38,602 nt of DNA from JANMZR01 sp031383555 (GTDB lineage: Bacteria; Bacteroidota; Bacteroidia; Cytophagales; Spirosomataceae). Under the pieces are notes generated by a model. The model was given only the letters and a program-made list of their open reading frames with translations, was not told the DNA's origin and ran no database searches. The stretch is taken from the NCBI GenBank assembly GCA_031383555.1, contig JANMZR010000079.1, positions 1-38,602 on the forward strand. Reading direction: 5' to 3'. The stretch's first letter is position 1, and each line of letters begins with the position of its first letter. The position numbers and the translations under genes were made by a program. This document shows, in pieces, positions 9,212 through 16,893 of this stretch.

Positions 9212-9391
9212 AAGTTTCTAATATATTTTGGTGTAAATAACTTTAATTTTAGAATCAATTCTAAAAACTTTATTTTATTTAATAGCAATAAAATTATTTC
9301 AAATTTTTAGAAAATATATATCAGATATTTCGAAGAAAATATATTTCTACAAAAATCAATAATGTTTTTTTGAGGGAAAAAGGGAATTTAA

Positions 9392-9733
9392 TTATGCTCT
9401 AGGCGGGGGGCTCTGGATACCAAAATGCACTATTGGCAATGCAGTTTCATGAAAATAAAAATTATGCCTCTGTTTGGTTTCAAAGGAATAATTTTGGATT
9501 TTTTTATTGAATTGGTAATTATATTGAATAAAATCGTCTAATTGTTTATTGGAAAAATCTTTTTCTGATTCGCTTGATTGTGACGAAAACTCATCGGTAA
9601 TATCAAATTCTTTGGAATTTTGATTTGCGTTTATCATATTCAAATATGTATCAACTTGCATATTTATGGCCAAAAGGTGTACCATAAATAATAGGCAAAA
9701 TATTTGATTTGATATTTTACTGAATAATTTCAT
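9392..9733 (-). CDS. small exported protein of unknown function upstream of SulP/carbonic anhydrase genes
   Basis: I do not recognise a named family. The 113-residue product begins with a basic residue-containing head and a hydrophobic segment (IFCLLFMVHLLAI), consistent with a signal peptide or single membrane anchor. The middle is polar and Ser/Asp/Glu/Gln-rich (FSSQSSESEKDFSNKQ). The C-terminal end carries FYFHETALPIVHFGIQSPPPRA, with two His residues and a proline run. It lies 180 bases upstream of the SulP gene on the same strand, so it may share its promoter. Its position mirrors the small exported gene ahead of the RND operon at 2-397, but similarity between the two is weak. Codon use and length support a real gene rather than a chance frame. 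Confidence 0.6.
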   Translation of the reverse strand: MKLFSKISNQIFCLLFMVHLLAINMQVDTYLNMINANQNSKEFDITDEFSSQSSESEKDFSNKQLDDFIQYNYQFNKKIQNYSFETKQRHNFYFHETALPIVHFGIQSPPPRA

Positions 9734-9906
9734 GACTACAAAATTATACAGAAATTCTCATAGTATAAATCCGCTACCCTATTTTGCCTAAAAAATTTTT
9801 ATATTAGTCATAAAAAAAAAGTATATACTTTTTTGAAAATACAGAGTTGAACTAAGGCCAATTTGAAATGTGTTGTTGTTTTCTACTTTTTTGCCATTCC
9901 GCCATT

Positions 9907-9926
9907 GTTGGTCATTTCCGACCAAC
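9907..9926. repeat. short perfect hairpin beside transposase relic
   Basis: GTTGGTC (9907-9913) and GACCAAC (9920-9926) form a 7-bp perfect stem with a 6-base loop, 24 bases before the first codon of the decayed IS200-like transposase. Such small hairpins mark the ends recognised by Y1/HUH transposases, so this may be a remnant of its left end or a REP unit. That link is inference. Confidence 0.45.
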
Positions 9927-9950
9927 TAAAGCCTGTTAATTGAAATTAGA

Positions 9951-10193
9951 ATGGTAAAAGCAAACTCAATACATCAACCAGAATACCTAACCGCCACAGT
10001 GGTTTGGAAGTATTAGCTTAAAAAGGATGAATATAAATTAATGATAATAAATCAGTTAAAAGAAATGGTAATGTTTGAAAAAATAGTAATATACAGTTTT
10101 GTTATCATGAATAACCCTATTCATCTAATTTGGCAAATAGTAGGCAATTATAAACCATCAGAAATAAGGAGGCAACTATTATATAAATGGTAA
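9951..10193 (+). pseudogene. decayed IS200-like / REP-associated tyrosine transposase (Y1_Tnp) fragment
   Basis: One frame from ATG 9951 to TAA 10193 reads HQPEYLTATVVWKY, a stop at 10014, then LKKDEYKLMIINQLKEMV and FVIMNNPIHLIWQIVGN. This matches the N-terminal half of the REP-associated/IS200-like transposases, which typically read YLTATI..WKHLLK..(K/E)YK and VIMNNHIHLIWQ. The stop at 10014 interrupts the frame, the first His of the HUH metal motif is Pro (NPIHLI), and the C-terminal half with the catalytic Tyr is gone. The copy is therefore dead. It lies in a stretch of several broken genes and next to a short hairpin. Confidence 0.75.
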
Positions 10194-10216
10194 TGATAAA
10201 TTTGAATTATTAAGCT

Positions 10217-10330
10217 ATGCATATAATTAAAAATTGTAAAAAACGAAAATTAGGCTTGGTTAAAAGAATTCAAAAACAAATCACTAAATTTGGTCTGACT
10301 AGCGAAGACCTTGAAATTATAACTACCTGA
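10217..10330 (+). CDS. short open frame, 37 residues, unknown; possibly a remnant
   Basis: ATG 10217 to TGA 10330 encodes a Lys/Arg/Ile-rich 37-residue peptide with KRIQKQITKFGLTSEDLEI near the end, which has the look of a helix-turn-helix or DNA-binding protein tail. It stands in DNA filled with decayed genes, so it may be the end of a broken gene rather than a functional peptide. I do not assign a family. Confidence 0.25.
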   Translation: MHIIKNCKKRKLGLVKRIQKQITKFGLTSEDLEIITT

Positions 10331-10409
10331 ATATCAACGTGAATAAAAACCGTTAGTCACAATGATAAAGCACCACTTAACCTGAAACATAAAACAAGTT
10401 ACTGACAAC

Positions 10410-10856
10410 ATAAATGTAACTATTACCAATAAACGAAAGACTTGAAGATAATGTAGCTTTTATAACTAATCCATTATGCCAAGAGACTTTTCACATGACA
10501 ATGACTTCTACAAAAAAGTCGGATTTGTACAACCCTGGATTGGATATTATGCTGAAGTTAACGGCGATTTAGTTGGAGCTGCTGGCTTCAAAGGACCACC
10601 AATTAATGGAACCGTAGAAATTGCGTAAGGAACATTTGAAAATAACAGAAAACAAGGAATTGAGACAACAATTTGTAAGCACTTGGTCGGCCTATCCCTT
10701 AAAGCTGACCCCTCTATAAAAATAAAAGCAAGGACCCTTCCAGTGGAAAACTTCTCGACAAGAATACTTAAAAAAAATAATTTTAAATTTTTGGGGACTT
10801 TTAATGATCTTGAGGATGGAGAGGTATGGGAGTGGTTTTTTGAAACATTTGAATAA
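10410..10856 (+). pseudogene. GNAT-family N-acetyltransferase, broken by frameshift and internal stop
   Basis: The fragments, in order, read PINERLEDNVAFITNPLCQET, then after a one-base loss near 10502 DFYKKVGFVQPWIGYYAEVNG and LVGAAGFKGPPINGTVEIA, a TAA at 10626-10628, then GTFENNRKQGIETTICKHL and ARTLPVENFSTRILKKNNFKFLG to a TAA at 10854-10856. These are the usual blocks of a GNAT acetyltransferase: the beta4 bulge (GAAGF), the EIAYG strand with Tyr now a stop, the acetyl-CoA loop (NNRKQGI) and the late ENFSTRILKKNNF motif. Restoring one T near 10502 gives the MTIDFY reading, so a single deletion explains the frameshift. The N-terminal start is uncertain because another frame change seems to lie near 10420-10430. 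The gene is not functional as read. Confidence 0.8.
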
Positions 10857-10911
10857 GTTGACAACCGTTAAAAAATTTATCATTTATGTTAGCGACTATT
10901 TTAATTAAAGA

Positions 10912-11019
10912 TGGATTTACTCAGGAAACGAAACCATTGCCACCAATAACACAGCATTTATGGCGGATGAAAGCCAAGCCATGAACGATGGGTCGTACCC
11001 AATTTTGAACTTAACCTAA
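10912..11019 (+). pseudogene. coding scrap, C-terminal remnant of an unknown protein
   Basis: An open stretch reads WIYSGNETIATNNTAFMADE and continues SQAMNDGSYPILNLT to a TAA at 11017-11019. The composition is protein-like, but no start codon or upstream coding part remains. It lies between the dead acetyltransferase and a terminator. I cannot name its family. Confidence 0.35.
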
Positions 11020-11090
11020 GGTGGCAGATTGTTAGCCCGCCAAGCCCTTTTTACTCTTATGCAGTTTTCGTTGAGAGAATTTCTCATTTT

Positions 11091-11119
11091 CATCCCGGTT
11101 TGGTATCGGGATTTTTTTT
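11091..11119 (+). terminator. intrinsic terminator in the gene graveyard
   Basis: ATCCCG (11092-11097) pairs with CGGGAT (11107-11112) across a 9-base loop and is followed by eight T residues. It would end plus-strand transcription from the relic region 278 bases before the DUF1624 gene. The terminator has outlived the gene it served. Confidence 0.7.
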
Positions 11120-11396
11120 CGGTTCATTTTGAGTTCAAATCGTCTTATTTTCTTTCCTTTTTGCACAAAAAACTGTTACCTGAAAGCTTACCAGAACAGT
11201 TGGGAATTATACCGTCAAATCCCCTTTGAAGAAGAAACGCTATAACTCTTGAGAAAACATATTTACCTAAATTCATTGAAAAATAAAGTTTTTTTATGAA
11301 CTTAAGCAAATTCAAATCGTCACCCACAAAAAATAACCGTAACTAATAGATTATCAATTATTTAAAAGAACTTTCAAATATTTTTATCGGACACTA
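11120..11396. other. AT-rich intergenic stretch, no gene seen
   Basis: Short frames here lack coding character on both strands. The stretch must contain the promoter for the DUF1624 gene starting at 11397, but I cannot point to a convincing Bacteroidota promoter motif. Confidence 0.4.
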
Positions 11397-12578
11397 ATGA
11401 AACAGCATTATGACATCACAAAATCCAGAATTGAATCCCTTGACCTATTAAAAGGTTTGGTGATTGTAATAATGGCCATTGACCATGTGCGAGACTATTT
11501 TCATTATTCGTCTTATTTCTTTGACCCAACCGACCCTGCACTCACTACTATTCCACTTTTTTTGACACGATTTTTGACCAATTTTTGTGCCCCTGCATTT
11601 AGTTTTTTGGCAGGACTTTCAGCCTTTATGGTTGGAAAAAGAAAATCACCAAATGAATTATCCCAATTTCTACTAAAACGTGGGCTTTGGTTGGTTTTCG
11701 TTGAACTGGTAATTATGGATTTCGGATGGTGTTTTGATATTTCTTTTAGACTGATAGCTTTTCAAGTAATATGGTCATTGGGAATAAGTATGATTTTTTT
11801 AGCTGCACTCATACATCTTCCCCAAAAAGCAATACTCCTATTTAGTTGCCTGTTGATTTTCGGGCATAATTTGCTTGATAGTATTCATTTTGAAAATAGC
11901 ATGCTGTGGACACTTTTACATGAACGCAAACCATTTTTAACAACGCCAAACCATGTATTTAGGACAGGCTATCCCATAATACCTTGGGTGGCGGTAATGT
12001 CATTGGGTTATTGGTTTGGTTCATTTTATAACAATACTTTTGAACCCTCAAAACGCAGAAAACTATTTAATAGCATTGGCATTGCTGCCCTTTTACTTTT
12101 TGTATTACTACGAAGCGTAAATATCTACGGTAATATATTGCCTTGGGAAGATTATGGCAATTTACCGCAAACCATATTTTCATTTTTTAATCTAAGCAAA
12201 TACCCCCCTTCTCTTTCATTTTTATTGGTAACATTAGGTGGAGCATTCTTGTTTTTAGCCAATGTAGAAAAACTAAAAGGCAAATTCAGTCAACTTTTAT
12301 CAGTGTTTGGCAGAGTTCCATTCTTTTTTTACATTATACACATTTATCTTATTCATTTACTGGCTCTTATAACAGCCGAATTCACAGGTTTTGGTTGGCA
12401 AAAAATGATTTTACCTGCCTTGCCATTCAGAGTAGAAGCCTTAAAAGGTTTTGGTTTCAATCTTTTTATCGTTTATTTGATTTGGATTTTCGTAATTGTT
12501 TTGCTTTATCCATTGTGTAAAAAATTCGATAATTATAAACAAGTCCACAAAGAAAAATGGTGGTTGAGTTATTTTTAA
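11397..12578 (+). CDS. DUF1624 / heparan-alpha-glucosaminide N-acetyltransferase-like membrane protein
   Basis: This 393-residue polytopic membrane protein belongs to the DUF1624 (HGSNAT catalytic domain-like) family of membrane acyltransferases. It opens with the family signature RIESLDLLKGLVIVIMAIDH followed by VRDYF; the His of the DHVRD segment is the proposed active-site residue in the family. About ten hydrophobic helices follow (for example FLTNFCAPAFSFLAGLSAFMVG and LFIVYLIWIFVIVLLYPLCK). Members are thought to move acyl groups across the membrane onto sugars or other acceptors, but the acceptor here is unknown. It is the first of three plus-strand genes, 88 bases before a molybdopterin oxidoreductase. 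No terminator is seen between them. Confidence 0.85.
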   Translation: MKQHYDITKSRIESLDLLKGLVIVIMAIDHVRDYFHYSSYFFDPTDPALTTIPLFLTRFLTNFCAPAFSFLAGLSAFMVGKRKSPNELSQFLLKRGLWLVFVELVIMDFGWCFDISFRLIAFQVIWSLGISMIFLAALIHLPQKAILLFSCLLIFGHNLLDSIHFENSMLWTLLHERKPFLTTPNHVFRTGYPIIPWVAVMSLGYWFGSFYNNTFEPSKRRKLFNSIGIAALLLFVLLRSVNIYGNILPWEDYGNLPQTIFSFFNLSKYPPSLSFLLVTLGGAFLFLANVEKLKGKFSQLLSVFGRVPFFFYIIHIYLIHLLALITAEFTGFGWQKMILPALPFRVEALKGFGFNLFIVYLIWIFVIVLLYPLCKKFDNYKQVHKEKWWLSYF

Positions 12579-12666
12579 TATTTAAACATTATCGCCATCG
12601 ATTTGGCAGGATTTTCACTTTTTTTAATAAAAAATCATCATTAAATCTAACTAAACTCATACAAAC

Positions 12667-14823
12667 ATGGCTACCTCCAAAGACATAACCCGCCGCAACT
12701 TTCTTGAAATCAGCACGCAAGGTGTCGTTGGCATTGGACTTCTTCCACTCATCACCTCTTCTTGTTCAGATGCTAATGCTGCCAAAACAGTCAATGGCGC
12801 CTGCTGTCTTGATTGCCCAGACTCATGCAGCTGGCAAGTTACTGTTACAAACAATGCAGTCACTGAATTTAAAGCCAGTCAGGACAATCCTTATACAGCC
12901 GGGAAACTTTGTGACAAAATGGCAAACTATCCAAAAGATGTAACCTTTAGTCCCAACAGAATACTTAAACCGCTAAAAAGAGTTGGCAAAAAAGGAGAAG
13001 CAAAATTCGAAGAAATCACATGGGAAAAGGCGATTTCTGAAATTAGCACCAAGCTGCAATCAATAATAAAACAAAAAGGAGCAGAAGCCATCTTGCCATT
13101 TAGTTATGGCGGCAATGAGGGGGTAGTTCAAAATAATGCAGGTGATCGATTTTTTGCACATATTGGTGCCTCACAATTGGAAAGAACGATTTGTGGCAAT
13201 GCAGCTGTGGCCGGAATAATGGCGACAAACGGGCAAACGACAGGCGTATTGCCGGAGGACATTATCCATAGCCAATACATCATTTTATGGGGTACAAATC
13301 CTGTGCATTCTAATCAGCATTTATGGGCAATAATTGAAAAAGCCAGATTGAAAGGTGCCAAAATTGTAGTGATTGACCCCTTTGTTTCAGATACCGCACT
13401 TGCTGCCGATTGGCATATTCAACCTTTACCCGGCACAGATACCGCTTTGGCACTCAGCCTGATTCATGTAATTTTAGCAGAAAAGCTTCAGGATCAGGAA
13501 TATGTCAACAAATATACTGTTGGAATTGAAGAATTAACCAGCCATGTTCAACAATATTCGCCTAAAGCTGTCGCTCAAATTACAGGTTTGGATGAGGCCA
13601 TAATTGTTGAATTGGCCAGAGCTTATGCCAAAGGAAATCCATCGCTTATCAGAGTACTTATCGGTTTGGAACATCAAACCAATGGTGCAAGTGCATTCAG
13701 AGCAATTGCTATGCTGCCGGCCTTGACCGGTGCATGGAAACAATTGGGTGGTGGTCTGATGAACATGACCTATGAACTATTCGGTGAAGCTTTAAATTAT
13801 GAGCATCTTGAACTTCCTGAATCATTAAAAAATTCAAAAGCCAGATCAATCAACATGGTTCAATTAGGAAAAGCACTGACAGAGCTCAATTTAAAAAAAT
13901 CCATAAATGCACTTATCGTTTTTAATTCCAATCCGGCGGTAACGATGCCCAACCAGAATTTAGTGAAAAAAGGATTGGAAAGAGAAGATTTATTAACAGT
14001 CGTCTTGGAGCATTTTATTACTGATACGGCTCGCTATGCCGATTATATTTTTCCGGCTACCTCGGCACTTGAAAATTGGGACCTTTTAGCTTCTTATGGT
14101 GTTCCCTATCTCAATATTAATGAACCAGCTATTGAACCCTTGGGTCAATCAAAGCCAAATACGGAATTTTTCAGGTTGTTATCCAAAGAAATGGGCTTTA
14201 AAGATGATTATTTATTTGTATCGGATTTGGATATTGTAAAAAGTGCTTTGGATAGCAATAAAGATTATTTGGATGGAATCAGTTTCAACTCGCTTAAAAA
14301 AACCGGATGGGCAAAATTGAATGTGCCGAAGAAATGGATGCCGCATGCCGAAGGAAATTTTGGAAAACCTGGAGGTAAATGCAAATTTTACGATGCTGAT
14401 ATAGAACCTAAACTTCCTGAATACCAAGCTTTTGTCTACAGTGCTGATGACTTAGCGAAATACCCTTTGCATCTGTTAACGATAAAATCGACTAAGAATT
14501 TTTTGAACAGCAGCCGTGCAAACCATGAAAATCATAAAAAAAGAGAAGGTAAACCCTTTTTGGATATCAACGAAATGGATGCTAAATCAAGAAATATTGC
14601 AGATGGCGATGCGCTCAAAGTATACAACCAAAGAGGAGAAGTATTTTTAACTGCCAGAATCAAAAACAGAGTCCGGAAAAGTGTGGTTTGTATGCCGCAA
14701 GGTTTTTGGTCTTCCTTAATGAAGCAAGGCTCTTCAGCCAATGCGCTCACCCATGATGCACTCACCGACATGGGCGGAAGTGCCGCTCTTCAAGAAGCCC
14801 GAGTGGAGGTGATTAAAGTTTAA
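12667..14823 (+). CDS. Tat-exported molybdopterin-dependent oxidoreductase with one [4Fe-4S] cluster
   Basis: This 718-residue enzyme is a DMSO-reductase-family molybdoenzyme. A twin-arginine signal (TRRNFL, residues 8-13) predicts folded export to the periplasm. The cluster motif is complete: Cys47, Cys50, Cys54 and Cys82 (C-x2-C-x3-C-x27-C). Molybdopterin-binding segments follow, including ILWGTNPVHSNQH and VIDPFVSDTALAADWHIQPLPGTD. Cys176 in RTICGNAA is at the place of the usual Mo ligand. The C-terminal domain (LTIKSTKNFLNSSRANHENH, MPQGFWSSL) is the molydopterin dinucleotide-binding barrel. The substrate is unknown, and no iron-sulfur or membrane-anchor subunit is encoded nearby, so electrons probably pass to a soluble or shared partner. 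It is followed 10-72 bases later by a flavin monooxygenase gene, depending on the start chosen there. Confidence 0.9.
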   Translation: MATSKDITRRNFLEISTQGVVGIGLLPLITSSCSDANAAKTVNGACCLDCPDSCSWQVTVTNNAVTEFKASQDNPYTAGKLCDKMANYPKDVTFSPNRILKPLKRVGKKGEAKFEEITWEKAISEISTKLQSIIKQKGAEAILPFSYGGNEGVVQNNAGDRFFAHIGASQLERTICGNAAVAGIMATNGQTTGVLPEDIIHSQYIILWGTNPVHSNQHLWAIIEKARLKGAKIVVIDPFVSDTALAADWHIQPLPGTDTALALSLIHVILAEKLQDQEYVNKYTVGIEELTSHVQQYSPKAVAQITGLDEAIIVELARAYAKGNPSLIRVLIGLEHQTNGASAFRAIAMLPALTGAWKQLGGGLMNMTYELFGEALNYEHLELPESLKNSKARSINMVQLGKALTELNLKKSINALIVFNSNPAVTMPNQNLVKKGLEREDLLTVVLEHFITDTARYADYIFPATSALENWDLLASYGVPYLNINEPAIEPLGQSKPNTEFFRLLSKEMGFKDDYLFVSDLDIVKSALDSNKDYLDGISFNSLKKTGWAKLNVPKKWMPHAEGNFGKPGGKCKFYDADIEPKLPEYQAFVYSADDLAKYPLHLLTIKSTKNFLNSSRANHENHKKREGKPFLDINEMDAKSRNIADGDALKVYNQRGEVFLTARIKNRVRKSVVCMPQGFWSSLMKQGSSANALTHDALTDMGGSAALQEARVEVIKV

Positions 14824-14895
14824 AAACAAAAGATGATTAAATTCCAAGATAAAAATATTTATTTTACGAAATATTTTTATTCCAAGACTAACAAA

Positions 14896-16347
14896 ATGAA
14901 TGCTATATATTTCGATACAATTATAATCGGTGCGGGTATTTCGGGTATTAGTGCTGCCTATTATATGCAAACCGACTGCCCCAGCAAAACCTATTCGATA
15001 TTAGAAGGGCGTAAAAATATTGGTGGTACTTGGGATTTGTTTCGATACCCTGGTATTCGCTCAGATTCAGATATGTACACGTTTGGCTTTTCCTTTAAAC
15101 CCTGGACCAATCCAAAGAGTATTGCCCCTCGGGAAGACATCATTCAATATTTAGAAGAAACCGTAACAGAATATGGCATTGACAAGCATATTAGGTTTGA
15201 ACATAAATTAGTAAATGCTGCATGGTCGTCGGAAACGGCCACTTGGTCACTGAGCGTATTACATCCTGATTCAGCTGATCCTACCACTTTCACTTGCTCG
15301 TTTCTCTCCCTTTGCATGGGTTATTATGATTATGAAAGTGGCTATACACCCGTTTTTGCCGGTCGAGATAATTTTAAAGGCACAATCGTACATCCACAAA
15401 AATGGGATGAAAAGTTAGATTATAGCAACAAAAAAATAGTGGTAATTGGCAGTGGCGCCACGGCAATGACCATCATACCTAGTTTGGCAAAAAAAGCAGC
15501 TCACGTTACTCTACTTCAACGCAGCCCGACGTATGTGGTTGCCCAACCTGAAGTTGATAAATTAGCCGTTTGGATCAATAAAATATTACCAAAAAAAATG
15601 GCGTTTCGTTTAAATCGTTTTCGTAACATACTATATCAGCGTTTTAGTTATGCTTTTTCAAGGAATTTTCCAGCTACCATGAAAAAAATGTTACGCAAAC
15701 TGTTAGTCGAAGAATTAGGGAAGGAATTTGACATTGATAAACATTTTAAGCCAAGCTATAATCCTTGGGATCAGCGTTTATGCGTTGTACCAAACGGTGA
15801 TCTTTTTGAGGCAATTAGAACGAAAAAAGCAGCTGTTGTTACAGATCATATTGAAAAATTTACCGAGAAAGGAATTATATTGGCTTCTGGCGAATTTCTC
15901 GATGCCGATATTATCGTTACTGCCACAGGTTTGAATGGGCAATTATTCAACAATATTGCGTTTAAAATTGATGGTGAACAAGTTGATTTTGCCACTAAAG
16001 TCTGCTACAAAAGTGTTATGTTTGACGGCATTCCAAATATGACCTATGCCTTCGGTTATACCAATGCCTCTTGGACGCTGAAATGTGATATGACCAATCA
16101 ATATACGTGCAGGCTCATAAATTATATGGAACAAAATGGATTTAGGCAAGGTATGCCCATACAAAATGACCCTAATTTAGTTGTAAAACCATTCTTAGAT
16201 TTTAACCCTGGCTATGTGATGAGAGTCATAGATAGCTTACCAAAAATGGGGGACAAAAAGCCTTGGAAAATAGAACAAAATTATTTTTACGACAAAAAAA
16301 TGTTCAAAAAAAGTGAACTTAACGATGGTATTTTAAACTATAAATAA
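14896..16347 (+). CDS. flavin-containing monooxygenase, Baeyer-Villiger type
   Basis: This 483-residue FAD/NADPH enzyme inserts oxygen next to a carbonyl or oxidises a heteroatom. I chose ATG 14896 because the FAD-binding GAGISG motif then starts at residue 12; the frame extends to an ATG at 14833 but the additional 21 residues are Lys/Tyr/Phe-rich and not family-like. The second Rossmann motif is GSGATA (residue 185 onward). The type I Baeyer-Villiger fingerprint F-x-G-x3-H-x3-W-D is present as FKGTIVHPQKWD (residues 160-171). Early segments GGTWDLFRYPGIRSDSDMY are also typical, and the whole resembles EthA-like enzymes. It follows the molybdoenzyme on the same strand. The natural substrate cannot be read from sequence. 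Confidence 0.9.
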   Translation: MNAIYFDTIIIGAGISGISAAYYMQTDCPSKTYSILEGRKNIGGTWDLFRYPGIRSDSDMYTFGFSFKPWTNPKSIAPREDIIQYLEETVTEYGIDKHIRFEHKLVNAAWSSETATWSLSVLHPDSADPTTFTCSFLSLCMGYYDYESGYTPVFAGRDNFKGTIVHPQKWDEKLDYSNKKIVVIGSGATAMTIIPSLAKKAAHVTLLQRSPTYVVAQPEVDKLAVWINKILPKKMAFRLNRFRNILYQRFSYAFSRNFPATMKKMLRKLLVEELGKEFDIDKHFKPSYNPWDQRLCVVPNGDLFEAIRTKKAAVVTDHIEKFTEKGIILASGEFLDADIIVTATGLNGQLFNNIAFKIDGEQVDFATKVCYKSVMFDGIPNMTYAFGYTNASWTLKCDMTNQYTCRLINYMEQNGFRQGMPIQNDPNLVVKPFLDFNPGYVMRVIDSLPKMGDKKPWKIEQNYFYDKKMFKKSELNDGILNYK

Positions 16348-16425
16348 TGAAAAAAAGCTAACATATTATCAGGGAATTTACATTGAAATTTCATAAAATA
16401 AGCAATGAAAAGCTCCAAAGGAGGG

Positions 16426-16566
16426 ACATTTTGGTAACAGAAACAGTTAAAAAAGCAAAAAGCCCCATTCGGGGCGATATTATTATAAAAAAATGATTTC
16501 ACGATAATAAAACTTTCGCCCCGAATGGGGCTATCGCAATCAGAAAAGTGTTTTTTACCAAAGTGT
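16426..16566. repeat. 141-bp foldback (REP/MITE-like) element
   Basis: Perfect 17-bp inverted arms AGCCCCATTCGGGGCGA (16461-16477) and its complement (16516-16532) enclose an AT-rich centre. Outside them lie imperfect outer arms, ACATTTTGGTAA (16426-16437) and TTACCAAAGTGT (16555-16566), matching at 11 of 12 positions. Each inner arm is itself a small GCCCC/GGGGC hairpin. The GC-rich blocks stand out against the AT-rich surroundings. The layout fits a non-autonomous palindromic repeat. It lies 79 bases downstream of the monooxygenase gene and may also act as its terminator. Confidence 0.7.
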
Positions 16567-16567
16567 T

Positions 16568-16580
16568 GCCGCTCTGCGGC
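16568..16580. repeat. small GC-rich hairpin
   Basis: GCCGC (16568-16572) pairs with GCGGC (16576-16580) around a TCT loop, directly after the 141-bp foldback. It may be a further unit of the same element. Confidence 0.4.
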
Positions 16581-16686
16581 TGAAAAGATTTTAAATGTGA
16601 ATTCCCTACCATTTTATAGCATTTCTAAATGTGGTTTATTATTAAGTATCAGTCAAAAAATTAAAAAAAAGAATAATTAGTGCACG

Positions 16687-16718
16687 TATTCACCAATTAT
16701 ACTGATAATTGGTGAATA
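16687..16718. promoter_or_regulatory. 14-bp perfect inverted repeat with 4-base loop
   Basis: TATTCACCAATTAT (16687-16700) and its exact complement (16705-16718) flank ACTG. It lies 175 bases upstream of the amidohydrolase start. No T tract follows, so a terminator is less likely than a regulator-binding dyad or a structural RNA element. Confidence 0.5.
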
Positions 16719-16862
16719 TAAACACCAAATAGTATGATAAATTAAGCAAGCTGAAAATGAAAAGAGGGAGCGGGAAATAAGTAGGATGAATGGAACAGAG
16801 TTGAAATAATAAACAAAGAAAACTTTAGAACATTTTTATAAATAAGAAAATACTATTTCTTA

Positions 16863-16878
16863 ATTTGATTAATCAAAT
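16863..16878. promoter_or_regulatory. 16-bp palindrome just upstream of amidohydrolase start
   Basis: ATTTGATTAATCAAAT is a perfect palindrome ending 15 bases before the ATG at 16894. A weaker 7-bp dyad (TAAGAAA/TTTCTTA) lies just before it at 16843-16862. The position suits an operator or a transcription start-region element, but AT-rich palindromes also arise by chance. Confidence 0.4.
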
Positions 16879-16893
16879 AACCAAAATTTTAAA

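Noticed and set aside
10217..10330. H-NS-like DNA-binding protein
   Set aside because: Only a short FGLTSEDL-type string looks similar; 37 residues in decayed DNA are too little to assign a family.
10547..10883. Two minus-strand open frames of 105 and 63 codons
   Set aside because: They lie opposite the broken acetyltransferase, whose motifs on the plus strand are clear, and show no coding character.
11029..11229. 66-codon plus-strand frame after the relic region
   Set aside because: It runs through an intrinsic terminator hairpin and its T tract, and its Phe/Leu-rich product reflects AT-rich non-coding DNA.
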